Positions 53,618 to 62,143 of a DNA stretch of 64,000 bases are shown here, piece by piece. Under the pieces are notes generated by a model. It saw only the letters and a program-made list of their open reading frames with translations, was not told the DNA's origin and did not search any database. Position 1 is the first letter of the stretch. Each line of letters begins with the position of its first letter. A program made the position numbers and the translations under genes. The stretch is from JBFAPK01 sp040676675. GTDB lineage: Bacteria; Actinomycetota; Actinomycetes; Mycobacteriales; Micromonosporaceae. The DNA is taken from positions 1 to 64,000 of the forward strand of contig NZ_JBFAPK010000046.1 in assembly GCF_040676675.1 (NCBI RefSeq), written 5' to 3'.

Positions 53618-53756
53618 GGTGGTGTGCTCCTTCGATCGAACAGAGTGATGGTGGAGCGCGATCCTTTTCGCGCCCGGGTGTCCTGGGTCGTGGGGTCGGG
53701 TCGCCCGGAGGGGATCTCTCGCCCGGGCGACCCGGCCGTGGTGCGAGAGCGGACGG

Positions 53757-54239
53757 TCAGCAGCCGAGCCGGTCGGCGATCACGTCCAGCACCTGCCGCA
53801 GGTCGCGCGACATGCGAGCGCGCAGGCCGATCTCGGCGATCCCGGCCGTGAAGCCCGGATGGCCGGGGAGGACCCGGTGGACGCGATGGGTCACCCGGGT
53901 GCCCGAGGGGCAGGCGTCGACCTCGTGCACCCCGGCGTACCAGCTCTGCACCGCCAGCCTGGACCGGGCCGGATCCACCTGGATCTCCACCGGCTCGACC
54001 GACCCGGCGAACTCGGCCCGGTACCCGCCGGTGCCGGACCCGGCCACCACGGTCATCGCCCCGTGTCGTGCCGCCGAGGCCCTGGCCAGCACCAGCAGGT
54101 TGTCGTCGCCGACCCGTCCCTCGGCGACGGTGAACAGGAGCTCGGCGACCGCCGGGACGGGCGCGGCGAGCGTCCCGTGTACCTCCCAGCGGGCGGGCAG
54201 CGCGTCCAGTTCGGCGAGCAACGAAGGCGTCGTGTGCAT
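53757..54239 (-). CDS. SRPBCC/START-like protein
   Basis: A 160-aa small protein with the helix-grip pattern of the SRPBCC (polyketide cyclase/START) superfamily: an N-terminal strand WEVHGTLAAPVPAVAELLF (AP.PAV typical), mid-region strands AVQSWYAGVHEVDAC and TRVTHRVHRVLPG, and a long C-terminal helix RMSRDLRQVLDVIADRL. It could bind a lipid or aromatic ligand. No partner enzyme gene is coupled to it; the beta-lactamase-fold gene downstream is 139 bp away. The ATG at 54239 gives a normal family length. Confidence 0.75.
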   Translation of the reverse strand: MHTTPSLLAELDALPARWEVHGTLAAPVPAVAELLFTVAEGRVGDDNLLVLARASAARHGAMTVVAGSGTGGYRAEFAGSVEPVEIQVDPARSRLAVQSWYAGVHEVDACPSGTRVTHRVHRVLPGHPGFTAGIAEIGLRARMSRDLRQVLDVIADRLGC

Positions 54240-54387
54240 GGCGAGGAGCCTCGCGGCGGCGGCCTGTCCCCCACAACCCGTACCGCGCCGTGCGGGACGC
54301 GCGAGGTCCCAGCGGTACCCGGCTGAGCTGCGCCGTCACCACGGCCGACGGCCGCCTCGCGGGTGTCCCGGGACGGGACGGGACACC

Positions 54388-54516
54388 CCGGGCCACCCCT
54401 CCGGGACGGCTCGGGAGATCCGGGCCACGTCCCGGGACGGCTCGGGAGATCCGGGCCACCTCCCGGGGACGGGCTCGGGACACCCCGGCCAGACCCCCGG
54501 GGACGGGATCAGGAGA
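54388..54516. repeat. Degenerate GC-rich tandem repeats
   Basis: About four units of 31-34 bp carrying CCGGGCCAC, then CGGGACGGCTCGGGAGAT-like sequence, beginning near 54388, 54420, 54451 and 54485; the last runs into the stop codon of the NB-ARC gene (54509). The gap 54240-54508 holds nothing else recognisable. Confidence 0.7.
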
Positions 54517-56791
54517 CGCGGGCCAGCCCGGTACGCGCCGCGGCCACCACGTAGTCGAGGCCGTGCCCGGTGCCGATTTCCAGCGCCGTCCGGAAGTGGC
54601 CCGCCGCGGCGTCCGGGTCCCCCGTCGCCAGGCACGCCTCCGCGTACGGCAAGAGGCCGCGCACCATCCGATGCGGCTCGCCGGCCCGTTCGAGAATCCG
54701 CATGGCCTCGGCGTGCCGGGCCTCCGCCTCCTCGGTGCGGCCGAGGTGGCGCAGGGCGACGGCGGTGTCCGTGAGGCTGGCCGCCTCGAGCACCGGATGG
54801 CGGGTCGCCCGGTTGAGCGCGACGGCCTGTTCGGCGAAGTCGAGGGCGGTCGGAGCGTCGCCCAGGCCGAGTGCCGCCCGGCCGAGCACGTCCAGGCACA
54901 TGCGCTCCGTCTGCCGGTCCAGCCCGTGCGCGGTCTCGATCACCTCCGAGACGACCTGGCGGGCCTCGGCGTACCGTCCGAGCTGCACCAGCGCGTGGCC
55001 GAGACCGGTACGCACCCGCACCAGGACGGCGGCCTCGCGGGGTGACAGCAGCGCGGTCGCCTCACGCAGGAGTTCCACGGCGCCCTCGGCGTCGCCGGTG
55101 TACAGCCGGATGTCCGCCAGTTGCAGGAGCGTGAGGGCCTCGCTGACGACGTCACCCTCCGCGGCCATCAGCACGCGGACCGCCGCCAGCTCCGGCGCCG
55201 CCTCCGCCAGCCGGCCGACGCGCAACAGTACGGCGCCCAGCAGGTACCGGTGCGAGGCGAGCAGGCGACGGTCGCCGAGCCTTTCGGCGGCGGGCATGCT
55301 GGCCTCCAGTCCGCGCCACAGTTGACCCGTGCCACCGCGACGCGCCTCGGAGATCGTGGCGAGCTGGGCGAGCCCGACCGCCGGCGCGTCGATGCGCAGC
55401 TCCACGGCGAGCGAGAACGTCGCGGTGACGTTGGCCCACTCGGCGTTCATCCAGTCGACGACCCTGTCGTAATCGGAGAGGTCGGGCAGCGCGGGAGGCG
55501 GCTGCGACACGGTGATCGGCAGCGGGATGAGGATCTCGACCAGCTTCTTCACGGCCAGCATGCCGCTGAGGTAGTAGTCGGCCAGCCGGGCGATCGGCGG
55601 TACGGGGTCGGCGGCGGCCTCCTCGGCGCGGGCGGCCTGCCGCAACAGGTCGTGCATCCGGTAACGACCCGCCGCCGGCTCCTGGAGCAGATGGACGTCG
55701 ACCAGGTCCTCCAGCAGGGAACGGGCGTTGGCCAGCGGGATTCCGGCCAGGGCGGCGGCGCCGAACGCGTCGACGTCCTCGCCCGGTACCAGCCCCAGCA
55801 GCCCGAACATCCGCCGCTGGGCGGGGTCGAGCTGCCGCAGCGACATCTCGAACACGTCCGACACTGTCAGCTCGCCCTCGCGCAGCCGTTCCACCAGGGT
55901 GTCGAGCGTCCAGGCGGGCCGGTGCCGCAGCCGCGCGGCGGCCACCCGGATGGCCAGCGGCAGATTGCCGCAGCGGCGCAGCACCTCGCCGACGTCACCG
56001 GGCCGGGCCCCGCCCGCGGATTCGACGAAGAGCTCCGCCGCCTCCCGGGTCGGTAGCACGTCCAGCGAGATCGGCTGGACGCCGTCCAGCTCCACCATCC
56101 GGCGGCGGCTGGTCACCACGACGAAGCTCTGGCCGGCACCGGGCAGCAGGTCGCGTACGTGGTCGGCGTCGGCCGCGTTGTCCAGCAGGACGATCGCGCG
56201 TCGGGTCGACAGCTCCGACCGCCACAGCGCCGCCCGCTCGGCGACCCCGTCGGGAATTCCGCCGGGCGGCAGCCCCAGCGCGGCCAACAGCACCCGCAGC
56301 GCCTCCGCGGGTTCGACCCGCTCCCGGCCGGGGGTGAAGCCGTGCAGGTCCAGGTAGAGCTGGCCGCCGGGGAAGTCGGCGGTCAGCAGGTGCGCGGCGT
56401 GTACGGCCAGCGCCGACTTGCCCACCCCGCCCATGCCGTCGATCGCCACCACCGACGCGCTCCGCGCGGCGCCGAGGAGGGCGTCCAACTCCGCCCGGCG
56501 GCCGGTGAAGGCGGTGACGTCGTGTGGCAGATCGTTGCGCACCGTGGGCGTGGCGACCGGGCTCGGCTGGGGCCCGTCCTTGGCCCGCTCCCACACCTCG
56601 CGCAGCGGCCTGGGGTCACGACCGGCCGCCCGGCAGAGCGCGACCACCGTCGGCCAGGGTGGGACCGCCTGGCCGGAGAAGTAGCGCGACAGCGAGGAGC
56701 TGCTGACGTGGATGTCCCGGGCCAGCTCGCGCAGGCTCCGCCCGGTCAGGTCACGCAGCTGCCGCAGCCGCACCGCCAGCTCTTCGCGCAC
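54509..56791 (-). CDS. XRE-type HTH / NB-ARC / TPR regulator
   Basis: A 760-aa STAND-class regulator. An N-terminal helix-turn-helix (LRQLRDLTGRSLRELARDIHVSSSSLSRYFSG, about 9-42), an NB-ARC ATPase (FTGRRAELDALL, Walker A GMGGVGKSALAVHAA near 125, IVLLDNAAD, VVTSRRR and GNLPLAIRVAAARL), then a C-terminal TPR array (EAAPELAAVRVLMA, EAEARHAEAMRILERAG). It differs from the two SARPs by its XRE-type instead of winged-helix N-terminus. GTG 56791 is chosen because it starts right before the HTH and follows GAGAAGG; the frame is open further upstream without gene-like content. Divergent from the secreted protein gene at 57109. Confidence 0.88.
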   Translation of the reverse strand: MREELAVRLRQLRDLTGRSLRELARDIHVSSSSLSRYFSGQAVPPWPTVVALCRAAGRDPRPLREVWERAKDGPQPSPVATPTVRNDLPHDVTAFTGRRAELDALLGAARSASVVAIDGMGGVGKSALAVHAAHLLTADFPGGQLYLDLHGFTPGRERVEPAEALRVLLAALGLPPGGIPDGVAERAALWRSELSTRRAIVLLDNAADADHVRDLLPGAGQSFVVVTSRRRMVELDGVQPISLDVLPTREAAELFVESAGGARPGDVGEVLRRCGNLPLAIRVAAARLRHRPAWTLDTLVERLREGELTVSDVFEMSLRQLDPAQRRMFGLLGLVPGEDVDAFGAAALAGIPLANARSLLEDLVDVHLLQEPAAGRYRMHDLLRQAARAEEAAADPVPPIARLADYYLSGMLAVKKLVEILIPLPITVSQPPPALPDLSDYDRVVDWMNAEWANVTATFSLAVELRIDAPAVGLAQLATISEARRGGTGQLWRGLEASMPAAERLGDRRLLASHRYLLGAVLLRVGRLAEAAPELAAVRVLMAAEGDVVSEALTLLQLADIRLYTGDAEGAVELLREATALLSPREAAVLVRVRTGLGHALVQLGRYAEARQVVSEVIETAHGLDRQTERMCLDVLGRAALGLGDAPTALDFAEQAVALNRATRHPVLEAASLTDTAVALRHLGRTEEAEARHAEAMRILERAGEPHRMVRGLLPYAEACLATGDPDAAAGHFRTALEIGTGHGLDYVVAAARTGLARVS

Positions 56792-56952
56792 TCTTGCCAG
56801 CCCTTCTCCAGCTTCCGGCGCTGATCGTAGATGGCGCGGAGTGCGCCCGGGACCGGCACGGGGCCGGCCCGGTCTCCGCCGGTCCGCCGATCGTCGCGTC
56901 ACTCTCCGGAGCGGCCCCGGAGCCGGGAGCACGGATACCGACGCCCGAGGGG

Positions 56953-57007
56953 GACTTTTATTCATTCATGTAAAAGTTCCGTTGTATCGATGGAAAGTGA
57001 TAGTGTC
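56953..57007 (+). promoter_or_regulatory. AT-rich inverted repeat and possible -10 box
   Basis: GGACTTTTA (56953-56961) and TAAAAGTTCC (56972-56981) form an inverted repeat with one extra base, in the only markedly AT-rich stretch of this divergent 317-bp gap. TAGTGT (57002-57007) may be a -10 box for the gene at 57109. An operator for sugar-responsive control is plausible but unproven. The rest of the gap shows nothing clear. Confidence 0.5.
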
Positions 57008-57108
57008 GGCGATCGATCTTCCGTGTTGCGAGATCGTTCTGACCGGTTCACGGGAGGAAAGTCGCACGCCTGCCTCCCGGCCGGGATCCGCACTGCTCAG
57101 GAGGAACC

Positions 57109-60100
57109 GTGACCGCACCCATCCGCCGGCAGCCGCGCGGTCGAGCCGCGCTCGCCGCCGCGGCTGCCGCCCTGGCGGCCCTGCTCGCCGCGATCCCCGT
57201 CACCCCGGCCACGGCCGCGCCCGGCGCCGCCGACATCCCGCCCCAGGAACCCGGCGTCACCCTGCGCTCGTTCGACATGGGCACGCCGCTGTCGGCGCTC
57301 TGCACCCTCAAGCCGGCGCAGACGCCGAACGTCGACAAGCTCATGCCGCAGGTCAACTGGACCACCACGGACGAGTTCGGCCTCTCCGACCGGTTCATCA
57401 GCCACGTCCTCGCCAACCTCACCGTGCCCGCCGACGGCAGCTACACGTTCCGGCTCACCAGCGACGACGGGTCGCGGCTGACCATCGGCGACCAGCTCGT
57501 CGTCGACCACGACGGCCTGCACGGCGAGACCGCCAAGGAGGGGTCGGTCACCCTGACCGCCGGCCCGCACCCGCTGTTCGTCGAGTTCTTCGACAACGGC
57601 GGCGGCCAGGTACTGCGGCTCGAATGGCGTACCCCCGGCACCGACGAGTTCGTGCTCGTGCCGAACTCCGCGCTGAGCACCGACGCGGGCGTCGTACGCG
57701 TCACGGCGCCCGGGTGGAAGTACTGCGAGGGCGCCACCGACTCGGCCGGCGACGGCCTCCCCCTCGACCGGGTGCACCCCGGCTACACCCTTACCGACCT
57801 GCGCCCCGAAGGGTTCCGGCCACAGGTCACCGGCATGGCCTTCCGGCCCGACGGCGACCTGCTGATCTCGACCTGGGGCGGCACCGACAACGCGACCGGC
57901 GAGGTCTACGTGGTCGAGGGCGTCACCGGCCGGACCGACCCGGGGCTGGTGACGTACCGCCGGTTCGCGGACGGGCTGCGCGAACCCCAGGGCCTCGCGG
58001 TGGTCGACGGCACCGTGTACGTCAGCCAGAAGCACGAGCTGACGGCCCTGCGCGACACCGACGGGGACGGCGCCGCCGACGAGCGCCGGACGGTCGCCAC
58101 CTGGCCGTGGGGCGGCAACTTCCACGAGTTCGCGTTCGGCCTGCTCTACCGGGACGGGTACTTCTACCTCAACCTGTCGGTCGCCATCAACCAGGGCGGC
58201 GCCACCACCGTCCCCCAGCCCGCACCGAACCGGGGTACCTCGATCAAGGTGAACGCCCGGACCGGGAAGATCACGTACGTCGCCGGCGGGCTGCGCACGC
58301 CGAACGGGATCGGCTGGGGCCCGCGGGGCGAGGTCTTCGTCACCGACAACCAGGGCGGCTGGCTACCCGCCTCCAAGCTGGTCGAGATCAGGCAGGGGGC
58401 GTTCTACAACCACTACACCACCCCGGCGGGGCCGTTCGACGCCAGGCCGGTGACGCGTCCCGTGGTCTGGCTTCCGCAGAACGAGATCGCCAACTCGCCG
58501 TCCACCCCGGTGCTGCTGAAGCAGGGGCCGTACCGGGGGCAGCTGGTCGTCGGCGACGTGACCTACGGCGGCCTGCAGCGCGTGTTCCTCGAACAGGTCG
58601 AGGGCCGGTACCAGGGCGCGGTGTTCCGGCACACGCAGGGCCTGGAGTCCGGCGTCAACGAGGTGACCCTCGGTCCGGACGGCTCCCTCTACGTCGGCGG
58701 TCTGGGCGCCGGCGGCAACTGGGGCCAGGAGGGCAAGCTCACGTACGGTCTGCAGAAGCTCACCCCCAACGGCACCTCCGTGTTCGAGGTCAAGCAGATG
58801 CGCGCGTCGCATGTCGGCTTCGAGCTGGAGTACACGGAGCCGCTGTCGGCCGAGACCGCTCGGGAACTCGCCGACGCCTACCAGGTGACGCAGTGGCGCT
58901 ACGGCGCGACGAGCCAGTACGGCGGGCCCAAGCTCGAACTGGAGACGCTCGACGTCGCCCAGGCCGAACTGTCCCGCGACCGCCGTACCGTCCGGCTCAC
59001 CATCCCGGGCCTGCGGGAGAACCGGGTGGTGCACGTACGCTCACCACGGCCGTTCACCTCGGCCGACGGCGAGGAGCTGTGGAACACTGAGGCCTGGTAC
59101 ACGCTCAACGAGATCCCGGGGCGCGTGATGCAACCGCAGACCTTCTTCGAGGCCGAGGAGGGCCGGACGGCCGGCGTCGGCATGGCCACCGACCACGCCG
59201 CCTACTCCGGCGCCGGCTTCGCCGCCGGGTTCGCCGAGAACGGCTCGTCGACCAGCATCGCCGTCGACGTGCGGGAGGCCGGAGACTACGACCTGGCGAT
59301 GCGCTACAGCAACGGCCCGAACCCCTACTCCGGCGAGAAGCAGCTGAGCCTCTACGTCAACGGTGAACGGGTGGGGCAGACTGTCTTCCCGTCCACCGTG
59401 ACCTGGGAGGAGTGGGGCACGGTCAGCACGGCGGTGCGCCTGGACAAGGGCCGGAACGTGATCGAGTACCGCAAGGAGGCCGCCGACTCCGGACACGTGA
59501 ACCTGGACGTGCTCGCGGTCCGGCCACACGGCGAGCGGATCACCCTCTTCGACGGCCGGGATCTCACCGAGTGGCAGCACACCGACGGCCGCGAACCCGA
59601 GTGGACCGTCGCGAACGGCGCCATGACGGTGCGCAACGGCGACCTGCGTACCGTGCAGGGCTTCGGTGACTTCCGCCTGCACGTCGAGTTCAACCTGCCG
59701 CTGTACCCGCCGGACGTGACCGGCCAGGCGCGCGCCAACAGCGGCGTGTACCTCCAGGACCGCTACGAGATCCAGGTGCTCGACTCGTTCGGCATCGACC
59801 CGCCGCAGGTCAACGACGCGGCGGCCATCTACAACCAGAAGGCTCCGGACGTGAACGCGGCGCGACCGCCCGAGACCTGGCAGACGTACGACATCGTCTA
59901 CCGGCAGGCCCGCTACGACGCGGCCGGCAACAAGGTGGAGAACGCGCGCGTCACCGTCGGGTGGAACGGCGTCACCGTGCACGACGACGTCGAGATCCTC
60001 GGCCCCACCGGCGGCAGCCGACCGGAGGGTCCGGCCTCGGGCGCCATCCGCCTGCAGGACCACGGCAACCCGGTCCAGTACCGCAACATCTGGGTCGAGC

Positions 60101-60114
60101 CGCTCGACCGCTAG
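57109..60114 (+). CDS. Secreted PA14 / beta-propeller / CBM / DUF1080 protein
   Basis: A 1001-aa exported multidomain protein. Signal peptide (ALAAAAAALAALLAAIPVTPATA, to about residue 36); a PA14-like domain (about 70-185, GSYTFRLTSDDGSRLTIGDQLVVDHDG); a glucose/sorbosone-dehydrogenase-type six-bladed propeller (about 230-560, PQVTGMAFRPDGDLLI and LRTPNGIGWGPRGEVFVTDNQG); a carbohydrate-binding CBM6/35-like domain (about 675-800, QTFFEAEEGRT...YDLAMRYSNG); and a C-terminal DUF1080 3-keto-disaccharide hydrolase-type domain (about 808-1000, ITLFDGRDLTEWQ...SGVYLQDRYEIQVLDSFG). It probably acts on plant or microbial glycans outside the cell. GTG 57109 follows GGAGGAACC. A hairpin terminator follows. 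Confidence 0.88.
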   Translation: MTAPIRRQPRGRAALAAAAAALAALLAAIPVTPATAAPGAADIPPQEPGVTLRSFDMGTPLSALCTLKPAQTPNVDKLMPQVNWTTTDEFGLSDRFISHVLANLTVPADGSYTFRLTSDDGSRLTIGDQLVVDHDGLHGETAKEGSVTLTAGPHPLFVEFFDNGGGQVLRLEWRTPGTDEFVLVPNSALSTDAGVVRVTAPGWKYCEGATDSAGDGLPLDRVHPGYTLTDLRPEGFRPQVTGMAFRPDGDLLISTWGGTDNATGEVYVVEGVTGRTDPGLVTYRRFADGLREPQGLAVVDGTVYVSQKHELTALRDTDGDGAADERRTVATWPWGGNFHEFAFGLLYRDGYFYLNLSVAINQGGATTVPQPAPNRGTSIKVNARTGKITYVAGGLRTPNGIGWGPRGEVFVTDNQGGWLPASKLVEIRQGAFYNHYTTPAGPFDARPVTRPVVWLPQNEIANSPSTPVLLKQGPYRGQLVVGDVTYGGLQRVFLEQVEGRYQGAVFRHTQGLESGVNEVTLGPDGSLYVGGLGAGGNWGQEGKLTYGLQKLTPNGTSVFEVKQMRASHVGFELEYTEPLSAETARELADAYQVTQWRYGATSQYGGPKLELETLDVAQAELSRDRRTVRLTIPGLRENRVVHVRSPRPFTSADGEELWNTEAWYTLNEIPGRVMQPQTFFEAEEGRTAGVGMATDHAAYSGAGFAAGFAENGSSTSIAVDVREAGDYDLAMRYSNGPNPYSGEKQLSLYVNGERVGQTVFPSTVTWEEWGTVSTAVRLDKGRNVIEYRKEAADSGHVNLDVLAVRPHGERITLFDGRDLTEWQHTDGREPEWTVANGAMTVRNGDLRTVQGFGDFRLHVEFNLPLYPPDVTGQARANSGVYLQDRYEIQVLDSFGIDPPQVNDAAAIYNQKAPDVNAARPPETWQTYDIVYRQARYDAAGNKVENARVTVGWNGVTVHDDVEILGPTGGSRPEGPASGAIRLQDHGNPVQYRNIWVEPLDR

Positions 60115-60129
60115 CTCCCCCCGGCCGCG

Positions 60130-60170
60130 GAACGGGCGGCCGGGCCGTGTACCGGCCCGGCCGCCCGTTC
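60130..60170. terminator. Bidirectional hairpin terminator
   Basis: A perfect 18-bp stem (60130-60147 with 60153-60170) and a 5-nt loop TGTAC between the convergent secreted-protein gene (ends 60114) and tetR gene (ends 60197). Confidence 0.88.
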
Positions 60171-60196
60171 GCGTCAGACGCGCGTCCGGCGCTTGG

Positions 60197-60940
60197 TTAG
60201 GGCTCCGTCGCTCCGGCGCGCGTCCCGGGACGCGTGCCGGCCGCGCCGGGTACGGACGTCGTATCGTGCCTGTTCGTCGCGGCGTGCGCGCCGGTCGCGG
60301 CCGCGTCGTGCGCGCCGGTCGCGGCCGCGTCGAGTGCCGGCACGAGCGGAACCAGCGCGGCCCGGACGAGCTCCGGCAGCGACCCGGACGGCACGACGAA
60401 ACCGGGCATCGACGGCACCTCGCTCGCGGCCCGCAGCCACTGCCGAAGGGCCACCTTGGCAGCCGCGGCGACGCTGGCGGCGAGCACCCGGGCGGTCAGG
60501 CGGTCGACGCCCCGGCAGCGTTCGACGATGGCTCCGGCGAGCGCACCCTCGATCGTGGTCGCGGTCTCGACGTAACAGGCGCGCAGCGCGGAACTGTTCG
60601 CGATCATCAGCAGCGCGCCGCGAGGGTGGTCGCCCGGATCGCCGTACAGGGCCACGACGGCGTCGACGACGGCCTCGCCGAGGCTCCCCTCGGCCGGGTG
60701 GGCCGCCACGGCCGCCGCGACCCGGGCCGCACGATCTTCGACGATCCCGGCGACGATCGCCTGCTCGCGGCTGGAGAAGTAGTTGTTGTAGGTCCTGGGC
60801 GAGACCCCGGCCGCCTCGGCGATCTCCTCGACGCGGACGTTCTCGGGCCCGCGCTCCAGCGCGAGGCGCAGCGCCGCCGCCCGCAGCGCCTCTCGGGTGG
60901 CCCGCTTCTTCCTCTCCCGCAGGCTCGGTTCACCGGTCAC
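60197..60940 (-). CDS. TetR-family repressor
   Basis: A 247-aa TetR regulator. The N-terminal helix-turn-helix is complete (KRATREALRAAALRLALERGPENVRVEEIAEAAGVSPRTYNNYFSSREQAI); the rest is the ligand-binding helical domain. The C-terminus carries a low-complexity tail with an imperfect duplication AATGAHDA, encoded by an exact 24-bp direct repeat (60284-60307 and 60308-60331). GTG 60940 puts the HTH at the usual distance; GTG 60949 is also in frame. Neither has a Shine-Dalgarno sequence, so leaderless translation is possible. It is divergent from the gene at 61045, and two palindromes at 60964-60992 between them are the likely autoregulatory operators. Confidence 0.9.
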   Translation of the reverse strand: MTGEPSLRERKKRATREALRAAALRLALERGPENVRVEEIAEAAGVSPRTYNNYFSSREQAIVAGIVEDRAARVAAAVAAHPAEGSLGEAVVDAVVALYGDPGDHPRGALLMIANSSALRACYVETATTIEGALAGAIVERCRGVDRLTARVLAASVAAAAKVALRQWLRAASEVPSMPGFVVPSGSLPELVRAALVPLVPALDAAATGAHDAAATGAHAATNRHDTTSVPGAAGTRPGTRAGATEP

Positions 60941-60963
60941 GGTTCGCACTGTGCCAGATAGAG

Positions 60964-61007
60964 TGCGTGTACGCAATCTTGCGTGCACGCAATATTCTGC
61001 GTACGGT
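60964..61007. promoter_or_regulatory. TetR operators overlapping promoter of the 61045 gene
   Basis: TTGCGTGCACGCAA (60979-60992) is a perfect 14-bp palindrome; TGCGTGTACGCAA (60964-60976) is a near-palindromic second copy, with centres 16 bp apart. TTGCGT (60979-60984) and TACGGT (61002-61007) with a 17-bp spacer form a good -35/-10 pair for the plus-strand gene, so the operator covers its -35. Repressor binding would block it directly. Confidence 0.7.
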
Positions 61008-61044
61008 CCCTCCTCATCCCCGACCACCGACCGGAAGGAACGAC

Positions 61045-62091
61045 ATGCGCGCCAAGGGCATCGCGTACGACACCGGCTTCGTCAGCGACGGCGTCAACTC
61101 GCGGGAACGCCTCGACCCCGAGACGGTCCGGCGCGAGCTGACCATCATCCGGGACGACCTGCACTGCAACGCGGTCCACCTCGTCGGCGCCGACCCGCGG
61201 CGCCTGGAGTTCGCCGCCCGCACCGCCGCCGAACTCGGACTGGAGGTGTGGCTCTCGCCGTACCCGCTGGACCTGGACCCCGACCAGATCCTCGCGCTGT
61301 TCCTGGACTGCGCCGAACGGGCGGAGCGACTGCGCGCGGCGGGCGCCCGGGTGGTGTTCGTCGCCGGCGTCGAACTCAGCATCATGAACCGGGGGTTCGT
61401 CGACGGCGACCGTCTCGACGAGCGCCTCGGCCGCCTGCTGGCGGACCCGGACGGCCGCGCCGAGCGGATAACCGCGCTCCGCTCGCGCCTCGACCGGTTC
61501 CTCCGCACCGCCGTGGCGGCGATCCGGGAACGCTTCCACGGCAAGGTCACCTACGCCGCGATCCCGTTCGAGGGCGTCGACTGGACGCTGTTCGACTTCG
61601 TGACCCTCGAACTCATCCGGTCCGCCGAGGTCGCCGACCGGTTCCGCGACGGCGTACGCGATCTCGTCGCGCAACCCAAGCCGGTCGCCGTCACCGGCTT
61701 CGGCACCGCGACGTGGCGCGGCGCGGGTGACGTCGCGCCGCGCAGCATGGAGATCGTCGAGTACGACCCGGAGACCCGCACACCGCTGCGGCTGAACGGG
61801 CCGTACGAGCGCGACGAGGCCGGCCAGGCGGCCTACCTGCGTGAGCTGCTCGAAATCTTCGACAGCGAGGGCGTCGACAGCACCTTCGTACACCTCTTCG
61901 CGCTCCACAACTTCCCCCACCGGCCCGACGGCGATCCCCGCGACGACCTCGACCTCGCCAGCCTGGGGATCGTCAAGATCCTCGAAGGCCGCACCGGCGG
62001 CACCTACCCCGACATGCCCTGGGAGCCGAAGGCCGCCTTCGCCGCGATCGCCGAGCACTACTCCCGCCCATCGGCGCCGACCAACCCCTGA
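61045..62091 (+). CDS. Predicted TIM-barrel protein (TetR-controlled)
   Basis: A 348-aa soluble protein starting MRAKGIAYDTGFVSDG. Strand-end motifs HLVGADPRRLEFAARTAAELGLEVWLSPYP, VVFVAGVELSIMNRGF, KVTYAAIPFEGVDWTLFDFVTLE and VAVTGFGTATWRGAGD are arranged as in a glycosidase-like (beta/alpha)8 barrel, with candidate acid residues Glu in VAGVELS and IVEYDPE. Homologues in streptomycetes have been labelled abortive infection proteins; I see no evidence for phage defence here. ATG 61045 follows GGAAGGAACG. It is regulated, by inference, by the divergent TetR. Function unknown: hydrolase or small-molecule enzyme. Confidence 0.75.
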   Translation: MRAKGIAYDTGFVSDGVNSRERLDPETVRRELTIIRDDLHCNAVHLVGADPRRLEFAARTAAELGLEVWLSPYPLDLDPDQILALFLDCAERAERLRAAGARVVFVAGVELSIMNRGFVDGDRLDERLGRLLADPDGRAERITALRSRLDRFLRTAVAAIRERFHGKVTYAAIPFEGVDWTLFDFVTLELIRSAEVADRFRDGVRDLVAQPKPVAVTGFGTATWRGAGDVAPRSMEIVEYDPETRTPLRLNGPYERDEAGQAAYLRELLEIFDSEGVDSTFVHLFALHNFPHRPDGDPRDDLDLASLGIVKILEGRTGGTYPDMPWEPKAAFAAIAEHYSRPSAPTNP

Positions 62092-62143
62092 CACCCCGGC
62101 AGAAGATCTTGCGAACGAGATCCGGGGTCGGGAGGATCGTGTC

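Noticed and set aside
61045..62091. Phage-defence (abortive infection) system
   Set aside because: Only a label sometimes given to homologues; sequence looks like a TIM barrel and context is metabolic.
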